Counted from the stretch's first letter, positions 1 to 6,747 are shown. The stretch: 14,530 nt of DNA from JALYNX01 sp040905925 (GCA_040905925.1 JBBDQO010000135.1:1-14530), one strand, 5' to 3'. Numbers and translations are program-made. Notes: generated by a model not told the origin, from the letters alone.

Positions 1-51
1 ACGACCTCAGCGTCCCGAACGCTGCGCGCTACCAAGCTGCGCTACGTCCCG
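1..51 (-). tRNA. tRNA-Pro (anticodon CGG), 3' part beyond the window
   Basis: Read on the minus strand from position 51, the sequence folds as the first 51 nt of a tRNA: 7-nt acceptor strand CGGGACG, TA, D stem GCGC/GCGC closing the loop AGCTTGGTA, one G, then anticodon stem CAGCG/CGCTG around the 7-nt loop TTCGGGA. The anticodon CGG is at 17-15 and decodes proline CCG. The CGGG... acceptor and the AGCTTGGTA D-loop are typical of bacterial tRNA-Pro. The window ends in the variable region, so the T arm and 3' acceptor strand are unseen. A TAGCAT box at 68-63 (minus) would place transcription a few bases before the mature 5' end; no convincing -35 was found. Confidence 0.93.
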
Positions 52-179
52 ATTTCGTCCAGATGCTAGGCGAGGCGTCAGGTCTAGCCCATTCGGACAC
101 GAGGAGAAGCGTCCTTTTCGCAACCGCGAATACCGAATACGCTGGCTGTGGAGGCTCACTAACGCCAAAGGGAGGAACG

Positions 180-485
180 ATGCCTGCCTACGACGCCCAG
201 CTCCGCCTGAACTGGACGGATGAACCACCGATCAACGTGCAGGTCAATCTCACCGACGAACGTATCACGTTGAAGTCGGGCGATGTCGAAGTCGCCGACT
301 GGGCTCTTGACGAAATCCGGGTGTCACCGATGCCCGACGGTTTCCACATCCGGGCCGAGGGAGAGGAGATCGTCCTCGACGTGACCGACGATGCCCGGTT
401 CGCGCTCGACCTCGGGCTCCGCCACGCTCATCCGATGCTCCGGCGTCGCATGTCCGCGCTTCTCCGGCAGAACGCTCCCGACTAG
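180..485 (+). CDS. Small conserved-looking protein of unknown function (101 aa)
   Basis: I do not recognise this protein. The start is ATG 180, preceded by a good ribosome binding site (AAAGGGAGG, with GGAGG at 171-175, 4 nt before the ATG). The frame stays open upstream to an ATG at 63, but that start has no such site. The protein is acidic and soluble, with no signal peptide or membrane segment. Residues 7-75 alternate hydrophobic and polar residues in about six probable beta strands with a central DWALDEIRVSP stretch, followed by a basic C-terminal helix (HPMLRRRMSALLRQ). A small beta-barrel or PH-like fold with a C-terminal helix would fit, but this is inference. It sits between a tRNA-Pro gene (divergent) and asd (convergent, 13 nt apart), so context gives no function. 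The codon pattern matches its neighbours. Confidence 0.8.
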   Translation: MPAYDAQLRLNWTDEPPINVQVNLTDERITLKSGDVEVADWALDEIRVSPMPDGFHIRAEGEEIVLDVTDDARFALDLGLRHAHPMLRRRMSALLRQNAPD

Positions 486-498
486 GCCAAGGCGGATA

Positions 499-1512
499 TC
501 AGACCAACAACTCGGCGATCTGGACCGCGTTGAGGGCGGCGCCCTTGCGCAGGTTGTCACCGACCGCCCAGAGGTTGATCCCACCCGGCTCACCGACCGT
601 GGCCCGGATCCGCCCCGCCAGGACGTTGTCGATGCCCGCCGCATCCAGGGGGGTGGGCGCCCGGTCGGTCCAGACTTCGATGCCGGGCGCCGTCTCGAGG
701 AGGGCAACAGCCTCCCCTGGAGACATCTGGCGGTCGAAGCGGAGCGTGGCCACGACGGCATGGCCAACCAACACCGGCACCCTGACACAGGTCGGCTCCA
801 CGAGCAGGTCGGGAATGTCGAGGATCTTGCGGGACTCGTTTACCAGCTTCCATTCCTCGTCGGTGTAGCCCTGGTGGGTCTCGGACCCGGCAAAAGGCAG
901 CACGTTGAAGGCAATGGGGCGGGTAAAGAGCGCCGGCCCCGGATCCACCCATCCGCCGCGCATCAGAGCGTCAAGGTCGATGCGCAGCTTGTCCATCTGA
1001 CCGACGAGCTCGTCGACGCCCTTCTGGCCAGCGCCCGAGACCGCCTGGTAGGAGGCGACGTGCATGCTGTGCAGACCGGCGGCGCGATGGAGGGGACCGG
1101 CCGCCATCATCAAGGTCATGGTGGTGCAATTCGGATTGGAGATGATCCCCTGGTGACCTTCGACCGCTCGGTCGTTGACACCGGCCACCACCAAGGGAAC
1201 TCCGGCCTCCATCCGGAACGCCGACGAGTTGTCGATCACGACCGCGCCGGCTGCGGCAAACCCGGGTGCGAACTCCCGGGAGCGAGCCCCCCCGGCTGAG
1301 AACAAGGCGATGTCGATGCCGGAGGGGTCGGCCTGCGCCAGATCCTCGACAACCATCTCACCCCATGCGGTCTGCGCCACCGATCCCGCAGACCGCCCCG
1401 ATGCCATCAGACGCACCGACCCGAGCGGGAAATCCCTCTGCTCGAGAATCGACAACATGGTCCGTCCCACGACGCCGGTAGCCCCGACCACGGCGACCAC
1501 CCGGTCGCTCAC
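499..1512 (-). CDS. asd: Aspartate-semialdehyde dehydrogenase
   Basis: Cytosolic NADPH-dependent enzyme that reduces 4-aspartyl phosphate to aspartate 4-semialdehyde, the branch precursor for diaminopimelate/lysine, threonine and methionine. The protein is 337 aa, normal for the family. The nucleotide-binding motif GATGVVG is at residues 10-16. The catalytic cysteine is C129 in SNPNCTTM; SYQAVSGAG follows at 154-162, and RVPVLVGH (R244, H251) supplies the substrate-binding arginine and the catalytic histidine. The start chosen is GTG 1512, whose TGA-overlapping GTGA joins it to the end of lysC; the longer open frame to 1602 reads through lysC in another frame and has no Asd similarity. It is the second gene of a lysC-asd operon, with AGAGGTGG just upstream as a possible ribosome binding site. 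All expected catalytic residues are present. Confidence 0.97.
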   Translation of the reverse strand: MSDRVVAVVGATGVVGRTMLSILEQRDFPLGSVRLMASGRSAGSVAQTAWGEMVVEDLAQADPSGIDIALFSAGGARSREFAPGFAAAGAVVIDNSSAFRMEAGVPLVVAGVNDRAVEGHQGIISNPNCTTMTLMMAAGPLHRAAGLHSMHVASYQAVSGAGQKGVDELVGQMDKLRIDLDALMRGGWVDPGPALFTRPIAFNVLPFAGSETHQGYTDEEWKLVNESRKILDIPDLLVEPTCVRVPVLVGHAVVATLRFDRQMSPGEAVALLETAPGIEVWTDRAPTPLDAAGIDNVLAGRIRATVGEPGGINLWAVGDNLRKGAALNAVQIAELLV

Positions 1513-2741
1513 GCCCCCACCTCTTCGGAGATGGTCGGTGGGTCGAAGGCGGAGTGAAGGGCCTGCACCGCCGTCTCGACCTGGTCGGCCCTGATCACGC
1601 ACGAGATCCGGATGGTCGACGTCGAGATCATCTCGATGTTGATACCTGCTCCCGACATCGCCTCGAAGACCTTGGCGGCGACGCCAGGGTGAGTCTTCAT
1701 GCCAGCCCCCACCAATGAGACCTTGGCAATGTCGGTGTCGACATCGACGGACTCGGCTCCGATCTCGATGGCCACCTGTTTGGAGATGCGCTCGCCCTCG
1801 ACGACATGGATTCGCGGCACGGTGAAGCTGATGTCGGTGGTCCCGTCGTGTGACACATTCTGGACGATCATGTCGACGTTCACCCCGGCGTGGGCCAGGG
1901 CCCCGAACAGCGCTGCCGCGACTCCCGGCCGGTCGGGAACACGATTCACTGTCAACTTCGCCTCCGAGCGATCGTGGGCAATGCCACTGACGATCGCCTG
2001 CTCCATCGTCGACTCACGCACCCAGGTGCCTTCGCCGTCGTGAAACGATGAGCGAACGTGGATCGGTATGTCGAAGCGACGCCCGAACTCCACGGCACGG
2101 GACATGAGGACGCCGGTACCCCCCGCGGACAACTCCAGCATCTCGTCAAATGGGATCTCGGCCAGCTTGCTCGCATCGGGAACGATCTTCGGGTCGGCGG
2201 TGAAGACCCCGTCGACGTCGGTGTAGATCTCAACCGAGTCTGCTCCGAGAGCGGCTGCCAGAGCCACCGCAGTTGCGTCGGAGCCTCCGCGCCCCAGGGT
2301 TGTCACCTCTTTCGATTCAGGGTCAACTCCCTGGAAGCCGGCGACGATGACGACCCTGCCCTGGGCCAGGCTGTCTCGGACCCTGGTGCCTTTGATTTCG
2401 AGAATCTTGGCCGAACCGTGCGATGAGTCGGTGAGAATCCCTGCCTGGGAGCCGGTGTAGCTGACCGCGGGTATCCCGCGCGAATTGAGCGTGATTGCCA
2501 GGAGCGCCATGGAAATCCGCTCGCCGGCGCTGAGCAGCATGTCCATCTCCCGTGGCGAGGGGTCGTCGCTCAATTCGGCCGCCAGCGCCTCGAGTTGATC
2601 GGTGGTCTCCCCCATTGCGGAGACAACGACCACGACGTCGTTTCCGTCTCGTCGGGTCGACTCCACCCGATCGGCAACCGCCTTTATGCGCGCCGAGTCG
2701 GCCAACGACGTCCCACCAAATTTCTGGACCACGATCGACAT
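1509..2741 (-). CDS. lysC: Aspartate kinase with tandem ACT domains
   Basis: Phosphorylates aspartate to 4-phosphoaspartate, the committed step of the aspartate pathway, and feeds the overlapping asd product. The protein is 410 aa, the usual monofunctional size. The kinase domain covers about residues 1-245, with KFGGTS (7-12), SAMGETTDQL (41-50), LLSAGERIS (69-77), TLGRGGSDAT (148-157) and TDVDGVFTADP (174-184). Two ACT domains follow, at about 262-335 and 340-405; the segment MIVQNVSHDGTTDISF (291-306) matches the effector-binding region of lysine/threonine-sensitive enzymes, so feedback inhibition is expected from family knowledge. Start ATG 2741 begins exactly at the family N-terminus (MSIVVQKFGG). 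It has no clear Shine-Dalgarno sequence. Some actinobacterial lysC genes make a separate beta subunit from an internal start; I see no strong internal ribosome binding site near M246. Confidence 0.97.
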   Translation of the reverse strand: MSIVVQKFGGTSLADSARIKAVADRVESTRRDGNDVVVVVSAMGETTDQLEALAAELSDDPSPREMDMLLSAGERISMALLAITLNSRGIPAVSYTGSQAGILTDSSHGSAKILEIKGTRVRDSLAQGRVVIVAGFQGVDPESKEVTTLGRGGSDATAVALAAALGADSVEIYTDVDGVFTADPKIVPDASKLAEIPFDEMLELSAGGTGVLMSRAVEFGRRFDIPIHVRSSFHDGEGTWVRESTMEQAIVSGIAHDRSEAKLTVNRVPDRPGVAAALFGALAHAGVNVDMIVQNVSHDGTTDISFTVPRIHVVEGERISKQVAIEIGAESVDVDTDIAKVSLVGAGMKTHPGVAAKVFEAMSGAGINIEMISTSTIRISCVIRADQVETAVQALHSAFDPPTISEEVGA

Positions 2742-2760
2742 GGTTCGCACAGTTTGGAAC

Positions 2761-2781
2761 GTTTTCGGCCAGAACCGAAAC
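2761..2781. repeat. Inverted repeat in the lysC / cyclophilin divergent promoter region
   Basis: GTTTTCGG (2761-2768), a 6-nt spacer CCAGAA, then CCGAAAC (2775-2781). TTTCGG/CCGAAA pair perfectly, and one more G-C pair forms if a single T bulges. It lies 20-40 bp upstream of the lysC ATG and about 45 bp before the cyclophilin ATG, a reasonable place for an operator serving one or both genes. No known operator consensus was recognised, and a 6-bp arm can occur by chance. Confidence 0.4.
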
Positions 2782-2810
2782 ACCGCGGAGGCTTGCACCA
2801 GGTCGGTGCC

Positions 2811-2816
2811 TAAAGT
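2811..2816 (+). promoter_or_regulatory. Possible -10 box (TAAAGT) for the cyclophilin gene
   Basis: TAAAGT fits the TANNNT -10 pattern and ends 10 nt before the ATG at 2827, so any transcript would have almost no leader. There is no Shine-Dalgarno sequence between the box and the ATG (TCGCTGCGGCC). No good -35 hexamer is spaced 16-18 bp upstream; TTGCAC at 2793-2798 is only 12 bp away. Confidence 0.35.
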
Positions 2817-2826
2817 CGCTGCGGCC

Positions 2827-3615
2827 ATGACCGACAGAAGACGGCGTCAGAAGGAGCAGCGCGCCGCTAAGCGGAAGGCCGAAAAGAAGCAAACCGCACG
2901 CCGCGAGCTGGGTCGCCGGCTCGGCACAGCTTTGGTCTTCGGGGTCCTGGTGGTGGCGGTGCTGGCCATCGGCGCCTTCTTCGGCGATGACGAAGGCGAC
3001 CTTCCCCGTGGGTACGAGGGTTTTCGAGAACAGCCGACGGCCTGCGGGGCGGAACAGCCTCCACCCGAGGAGGTTGCCGAGTACACCGAGCCCGAGCAAC
3101 AGGATGACGTCACTCCCACGGCCGTGGTCACGGCAACCCTTCAGACCTCATGTGGGGAGATTGTCATCGAACTCGACCCTGCCGGATATCCCGAGACGGT
3201 CAACTCTTTCGTCTTCCTCGCCCGGGAAGGTTTCTACAACGGGCAGGTATTCCATCGCATCGTCGCCGATTTCCAGTTGTTCACGGGTGACCCGCTGGCC
3301 GACGGGACCGGTGGGCCCGGATACCGAATTCCCGACGAGTTTCCGCCCGAAGACTTCGTCCTCACAACGGGAGTGGTGGCCATGGAGAACGTCGGAAAGG
3401 GCACCACCGGCAGCCAGTTCTTCATCGTCCTGGGCGAAGCAGCCGAGGTCCTCAACCCGCAGTTCAACCTCCTGGGCAGTGTGGTCTCCGGACAGGAGGC
3501 ACTCGTTCGAATCCAGGAGGTCGAAACAGCAAGACGACCCGGTTCGGTTGAGGACAGCCTTCCCCTGGCAACCGTCTACCTCGAGAGTGTCACCATCGAC
3601 GTAACCGGTTCTTGA
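2827..3615 (+). CDS. Membrane-anchored cyclophilin-type peptidyl-prolyl isomerase
   Basis: Cyclophilin-fold protein of 262 aa: a very basic N-terminus (residues 3-31, RRRRQKEQRAAKRK type), one membrane helix at about 34-52, a Pro/Glu-rich linker (60-98), and a cyclophilin domain at 100-262. By the positive-inside rule the domain is outside the membrane, where such proteins would assist folding of secreted proteins. Conserved parts include FHR (142-144, R144 as the catalytic arginine), GDP...GTGGPGY (154-166), and GTTGSQFFI (192-200). Odd points: the canonical FxxQGGD segment is FQLFTGD (149-155), so the catalytic glutamine position is phenylalanine, and the usual histidine near the C-terminal VFGxV motif is absent (FNLLGSV). 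Activity may be low or the role chaperone-like. ATG 2827 is chosen because the basic/TM anchor starts there; the open frame upstream overlaps the lysC promoter. A PHP-family gene follows after 36 nt. Confidence 0.9.
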   Translation: MTDRRRRQKEQRAAKRKAEKKQTARRELGRRLGTALVFGVLVVAVLAIGAFFGDDEGDLPRGYEGFREQPTACGAEQPPPEEVAEYTEPEQQDDVTPTAVVTATLQTSCGEIVIELDPAGYPETVNSFVFLAREGFYNGQVFHRIVADFQLFTGDPLADGTGGPGYRIPDEFPPEDFVLTTGVVAMENVGKGTTGSQFFIVLGEAAEVLNPQFNLLGSVVSGQEALVRIQEVETARRPGSVEDSLPLATVYLESVTIDVTGS

Positions 3616-3651
3616 CGGTCGCACCCGCCATCATCGGGGCGTAGGAGACCA

Positions 3652-4500
3652 ATGGCCGTAGACCTCCACTCTCATTCGACAGCGTCTGACGGTTCAGAGA
3701 AGCCAGCCGCCCTCATCGAGCAGGCGGTGGAGATCGGGCTCAGCGCCCTCGCCCTCACCGATCACGACACCCAGGACGGGATCCCCGAAGCCAAAGCAGC
3801 GGCCAGTTCCGCCCCCCTGGAGCTGATACCGGGGATCGAACTCTCCCTGGAGTACGACGAGGGTGGGATGCATCTCGTGGTCCTCTGGCTGGAACCGGGG
3901 CCCGGCCCCCTTCAGAACCGGCTCGAGGAGCTTCGCCAGGGCCGGGAGCAGCGCAACCAGAGCATGGCGCAACGTCTCACCGAGCTCGGGATGCCGCTCA
4001 CCGCCGAGGAGATCCTCGAGGAAGGGGGATCGGGCAGCGTCGGCCGGCCCCACATCGCCGCCGTGATGATGCGCAAGGGATACGTCGAGACCATCGAAGA
4101 GGCCTTCGAGCTGTGGCTCACATCGGGACGACCCGCCTACATAGGGCGGCCACGACTGACGCCTGAGGACGCAATCCAGCTCGCTCGAGCCTCGGGTGGA
4201 GTTCCCATCCTCGCTCACCCCCACACCCTCGGGATCAATCGAGCCCATGAGATGGCAGACCTGCTGACACGACTCATTCCCGCCGGGCTCATCGGCCTGG
4301 AAGCGTTCTGTGCCGGCTACCGGCGTCACGAAAGGGAGGGCTATGCGGATCTGGCGCGTCGGTTCGGGTTGGTCCCGGCCGGAGGCAGCGACTTTCACGG
4401 CACCTACAAGCCGGGGTTGAGCCTGGGCACCGGATACGGCGATCTTGTCGTCCCTGATGTCCTGGTCGACGAGCTTCGCACTTACGCCGGAGGCACATGA
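3652..4500 (+). CDS. PHP-domain phosphoesterase (TrpH/YciV, RNase AM-like family)
   Basis: Metal-dependent phosphoesterase of the PHP superfamily, 282 aa, cytosolic. All metal-ligand motifs are present: DLHSHS (4-9; H6, H8), TDHDT (36-40), GIELS (61-65; E63), GRPHIA (131-136; H134), AHPH (188-191) and GSDFHG (245-250; D247, H249). The insertion between GIELS and AHPH has the lid-like helical domain of the TrpH/YciV group, whose characterised members hydrolyse 3',5'-nucleoside bisphosphates or trim RNA 5' ends. The exact substrate here is inference. The start ATG 3652 has GGAG at 3644-3647, 4 nt away. The stop codon overlaps the murJ start as ATGA, so the two are translationally coupled. Confidence 0.9.
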   Translation: MAVDLHSHSTASDGSEKPAALIEQAVEIGLSALALTDHDTQDGIPEAKAAASSAPLELIPGIELSLEYDEGGMHLVVLWLEPGPGPLQNRLEELRQGREQRNQSMAQRLTELGMPLTAEEILEEGGSGSVGRPHIAAVMMRKGYVETIEEAFELWLTSGRPAYIGRPRLTPEDAIQLARASGGVPILAHPHTLGINRAHEMADLLTRLIPAGLIGLEAFCAGYRRHEREGYADLARRFGLVPAGGSDFHGTYKPGLSLGTGYGDLVVPDVLVDELRTYAGGT

Positions 4501-6029
4501 GCCGGCCGCTGCGGATGGGATCCGCAGCCGCGGTCGTAGCCGGGAGCGTGCTCCTCTCCCGTCTGCTCGGGCTCGCCCGGGAGGCTCTACTCGCGTCACT
4601 GATCGGGGTCAACGTCGAAGGTGACCTCTACCGCCAGGCCTTCACCATCCCCGACTTCCTCAATTACCTCCTGGCCGGTGCCTATCTCACCATCACTTTG
4701 ATCCCGATCCTGAGCCGTCATCTGGAACAGGGCGACGAGGACGGCGCCAATCGCGCCTTCAGTTCCGTTTTCCGATTCGTGATCCTCGCCATTCTGGGGC
4801 TGACAATCGTGATGTGGGCGGCGGCTGACCCCCTGGTGTCACTGATGTTCCCGAAGGCGGCCGACCATGACCGCCTCGTCGCTCTGACCAGGCTCGTCCT
4901 CCCCGCCCAGGTGTTTCTGGTCGCCGGCGCCCTGCTGATGGCAGTCCAATACACCCACCGCAGATTCGTCCTCCCGGCCCTGGCCCCGATCGTCTACAAC
5001 CTCGGAATCATCTTGGGAGGTCTGGCCTCGGCCTTTTTCGGAGCGGCCAGCCCGGAAGGATTCCTCTGGGGGGCGGTGGCCGGGTCGGCGGTCGGCAACT
5101 TCGGGTTGCAGTGGTTCGGGGCTAGGGCCACCGGGACCCGTCTGGTCCCGGTCCCGCGGGGCCAATCCTCGATCGGCGAGTACCTACTCCTCGCGCTGCC
5201 CCTGATGTTGGGCCAGTCGATCGCCGTGCTTGACGAGCAGTTCGTTCGTTGGTTCGGGCAGGTGGAGGAGGGAGCCACCTCCGCTCTCAGCTTCGCCAGA
5301 CAGCTCAACATGGTTCCGGTCGGCGTCATCGCCCAGGCCGCCGGGGTGGCCGCATACCCCTTCCTCGCCCGTCTCGCCGCCCGGGGTGACACCGACGGGC
5401 TGACAGAAACCACGTCCAAAGCGGCGCGCAACACGGTCTTCGTCGCCGCCGCCGCCACTGCGGCTCTCCTCGTCCTCGCCCGCCCTTTGGTGAGACTGCT
5501 TTATCAGTGGGGCGCATTCACCGCCGAGGACACCGAGTTGGTGGCCCGGCTCCTCATGATCTATGCCCTTTCGGTGCCAGCCTGGGGTTTGCACCAGATC
5601 TTGTCCCGTCATTTCTACGCCAAGCGAAAGATGTGGACCCCGGTCCTCATCGGGACCGTGGGCACTGTGATCGCGGTGCCAGTCTGGTCCGCCCTCTACA
5701 ACCTCTCCGGGGTGGAAGGCTTCGCCATTGCATCGGTGGCCGTCATGAGCGGCTACGCCCTCGCCTTGTTGGCGGCCTGGGGCTCGGACTCGGGCTGGCC
5801 GGCGGTGCGGGAAGTCGGAATCTCCCTGGTTCGGGGCCTGGTCGCGGCCGGGGCAGCGGTGCTGCTCGCCCGGCCTGTGGTCAACGCGGTATTCAGCGAA
5901 GGCGAGCTGACAATCCTGGGTGGCCTGGGAGCGGCCGCTCTGGGCGGGTTGACCGCTCTCGCCGGTTTCCTCGTCGTGTCCTACTTGCTCCGGGCCCCAG
6001 AGTTGAAGGAGATCATGAGACGCACCTGA
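4497..6029 (+). CDS. murJ: Lipid II flippase MurJ (MviN family)
   Basis: Polytopic inner-membrane protein, 510 aa, with about 14 hydrophobic helices, the size and layout of MurJ in the MOP exporter superfamily. It moves lipid II across the cytoplasmic membrane for peptidoglycan synthesis. The N-terminal signature SRLLGLAREALLASLIG (21-37) keeps R22 and R28, with D43 in EGDLYRQAF, equivalent to essential charged residues of E. coli MurJ. Helix 2 reads IPDFLNYLLAGAYLTITLIP (51-70), the LLAGG-like form seen in Gram-positive and actinobacterial members rather than the LLRRIFAEGA form of proteobacteria. It ends shortly after the last helix and lacks the pseudokinase/extracellular extension of mycobacterial MurJ. 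ATG 4497 overlaps the preceding stop (ATGA). A different MOP lipid-linked flippase is possible but less likely. Confidence 0.9.
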   Translation: MSRPLRMGSAAAVVAGSVLLSRLLGLAREALLASLIGVNVEGDLYRQAFTIPDFLNYLLAGAYLTITLIPILSRHLEQGDEDGANRAFSSVFRFVILAILGLTIVMWAAADPLVSLMFPKAADHDRLVALTRLVLPAQVFLVAGALLMAVQYTHRRFVLPALAPIVYNLGIILGGLASAFFGAASPEGFLWGAVAGSAVGNFGLQWFGARATGTRLVPVPRGQSSIGEYLLLALPLMLGQSIAVLDEQFVRWFGQVEEGATSALSFARQLNMVPVGVIAQAAGVAAYPFLARLAARGDTDGLTETTSKAARNTVFVAAAATAALLVLARPLVRLLYQWGAFTAEDTELVARLLMIYALSVPAWGLHQILSRHFYAKRKMWTPVLIGTVGTVIAVPVWSALYNLSGVEGFAIASVAVMSGYALALLAAWGSDSGWPAVREVGISLVRGLVAAGAAVLLARPVVNAVFSEGELTILGGLGAAALGGLTALAGFLVVSYLLRAPELKEIMRRT

Positions 6030-6034
6030 TCAGA

Positions 6035-6057
6035 GGTCAGGCGCCGTCCGGTTGACC
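6035..6057. terminator. Weak hairpin between convergent murJ and the AccE-like gene
   Basis: GGTCA (6035-6039) pairs with TGACC (6053-6057) around a GC-rich 13-nt loop, just after the murJ stop. There is no T tract on either strand, so it is not a classical intrinsic terminator. It is one of the few stem candidates in the 59-bp convergent gap (another, GGAGC/GCTCC at 6092-6107, overlaps the 3' end of the AccE-like gene). Its role in termination is a guess. Confidence 0.2.
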
Positions 6058-6088
6058 CGTCGTCGATCCCACCCATGTGGACACCCAA

Positions 6089-6295
6089 TCAGGAGCGATC
6101 GGGCTCCACCACCTCGAGGGGGGTATCGGGCTCCTCGGGGAACTCCGCCCGCATCCATGCCGGCATACCCCGGGCCCCGCCGGGGGGAAGCCGGCGAAGG
6201 GCGTCCTCCTCCCGAGTGATGTGATCGAGGACCACGGCGATGAGCGCCGCCTCGAATTCGCCGGCGCCACCTTTGATCCGAATTCCTTCAACCAT
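6089..6295 (-). CDS. Small protein, probable acyl-CoA carboxylase epsilon-like subunit (68 aa)
   Basis: A 68-residue acidic protein: a short strand with Gly-rich turn (IRIKGGAGEFE, 5-15), an Ala/Ile-rich helix (AALIAVVLDHITREEDALRR), then a Pro/Trp stretch (GMPAWMRAEFPEEP). This order of strand, E/A-rich helix and terminal PxW segment resembles AccE/PccE epsilon subunits of actinobacterial acyl-CoA carboxylases, which stabilise the alpha-beta complex making methylmalonyl-CoA. The assignment is from pattern and context only. The start ATG 6295 lies inside the end of the methylmalonyl-CoA epimerase gene (8-nt overlap, ATGGTTGA), so it is coupled to an enzyme that uses the carboxylase product. 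No carboxylase alpha or beta gene is in the window. Alternatives: another small partner protein, unknown function. Confidence 0.6.
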   Translation of the reverse strand: MVEGIRIKGGAGEFEAALIAVVLDHITREEDALRRLPPGGARGMPAWMRAEFPEEPDTPLEVVEPDRS

Positions 6296-6698
6296 CTGCA
6301 GGCTCCACTAGCTCGATCAAGGTACCACCGAGGTCGTCCGGGTGGACGAAGGCGACCTGCGCCCCCCTCCCGCCAATCCGAGGCGTCTCATCGATCAACC
6401 TTGCGCCCTGCCCCTTCAGGTGGTCCAACGCCGCCCCTATCGACGCGACGGTGTATGCGATGTGGTGCAGACCTTGACCCCGGCGCGCCAGGAACTTCCC
6501 AACCGGCGTATCGGCCGCCCGGGGTTGGAGGAGTTGAACGAACGAGCCGCCGACAGGGATCATTGCCTCCTCCACGCCCTGAGCCTCGACCACCTCGCGA
6601 TACAGCGGGACCACCCCGTACCGCGTCTGGTAGCCCTCGATGGCCCGATCGAGGTCGGTGACCGCGATTCCGACATGGTCGAGATTCAGGAGTTTCAT
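6288..6698 (-). CDS. mce: Methylmalonyl-CoA epimerase
   Basis: Interconverts (S)- and (R)-methylmalonyl-CoA, between propionyl-CoA carboxylase and methylmalonyl-CoA mutase. It is a VOC/glyoxalase-fold protein of 136 aa, the standard length. Expected metal ligands are H8 (DHVGIAV), Q55 (FVQLL), H79 (GLHHIAYTV) and E129 (TLIELVEP). The two beta-alpha-beta-beta-beta halves are visible at residues 4-58 and 76-132, and the PVGKFLARRGQGLHHIA stretch is typical of the family. Start ATG 6698 has no Shine-Dalgarno sequence; a TAGCCT box ends 7 nt before it, suggesting a leaderless or nearly leaderless mRNA. It is the first gene of a two-gene operon with the AccE-like peptide and is divergent from a thiolase gene. 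Confidence 0.95.
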   Translation of the reverse strand: MKLLNLDHVGIAVTDLDRAIEGYQTRYGVVPLYREVVEAQGVEEAMIPVGGSFVQLLQPRAADTPVGKFLARRGQGLHHIAYTVASIGAALDHLKGQGARLIDETPRIGGRGAQVAFVHPDDLGGTLIELVEPADG

Positions 6699-6705
6699 GA
6701 CCTAG

Positions 6706-6736
6706 AGGCTATAGCCACCTCCCCCTTTGCTGCCAC
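6706..6736 (-). promoter_or_regulatory. Candidate promoter of mce, near-leaderless
   Basis: On the minus strand, TAGCCT (6711-6706) ends 7 nt before the mce ATG, the spacing typical of leaderless actinobacterial genes. The box sits in a perfect 10-bp palindrome, GGCTATAGCC (6708-6717). GTGGCA (6736-6731) is a partial -35 match, 16 bp from the alternative -10 reading TATAGC. The palindrome lies in the 73-bp gap shared with the divergent thiolase gene and could also be a regulator site. Confidence 0.4.
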
Positions 6737-6747
6737 CCGCCTCCCGG

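Noticed and set aside
63..179. N-terminal extension of the 101-residue protein to ATG 63
   Set aside because: The strong Shine-Dalgarno sequence is just before ATG 180, and the extra residues look like intergenic sequence overlapping the tRNA promoter region.
391..1299. 302-codon open frame on the plus strand opposite asd
   Set aside because: Antisense shadow of a well-supported gene in high-GC DNA; no ribosome binding site and the composition (His, Arg, Gly, Pro-rich) is non-protein-like.
1513..1602. Upstream extension of asd
   Set aside because: The conserved NAD(P)-binding strand starts right after GTG 1512; the extension is out-of-frame lysC sequence.
2323..3099. 258-codon minus-strand frame across the lysC/cyclophilin gap
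   Set aside because: It overlaps lysC in another frame and runs antisense to the cyclophilin gene; no motif, Arg/Gly/His-rich.
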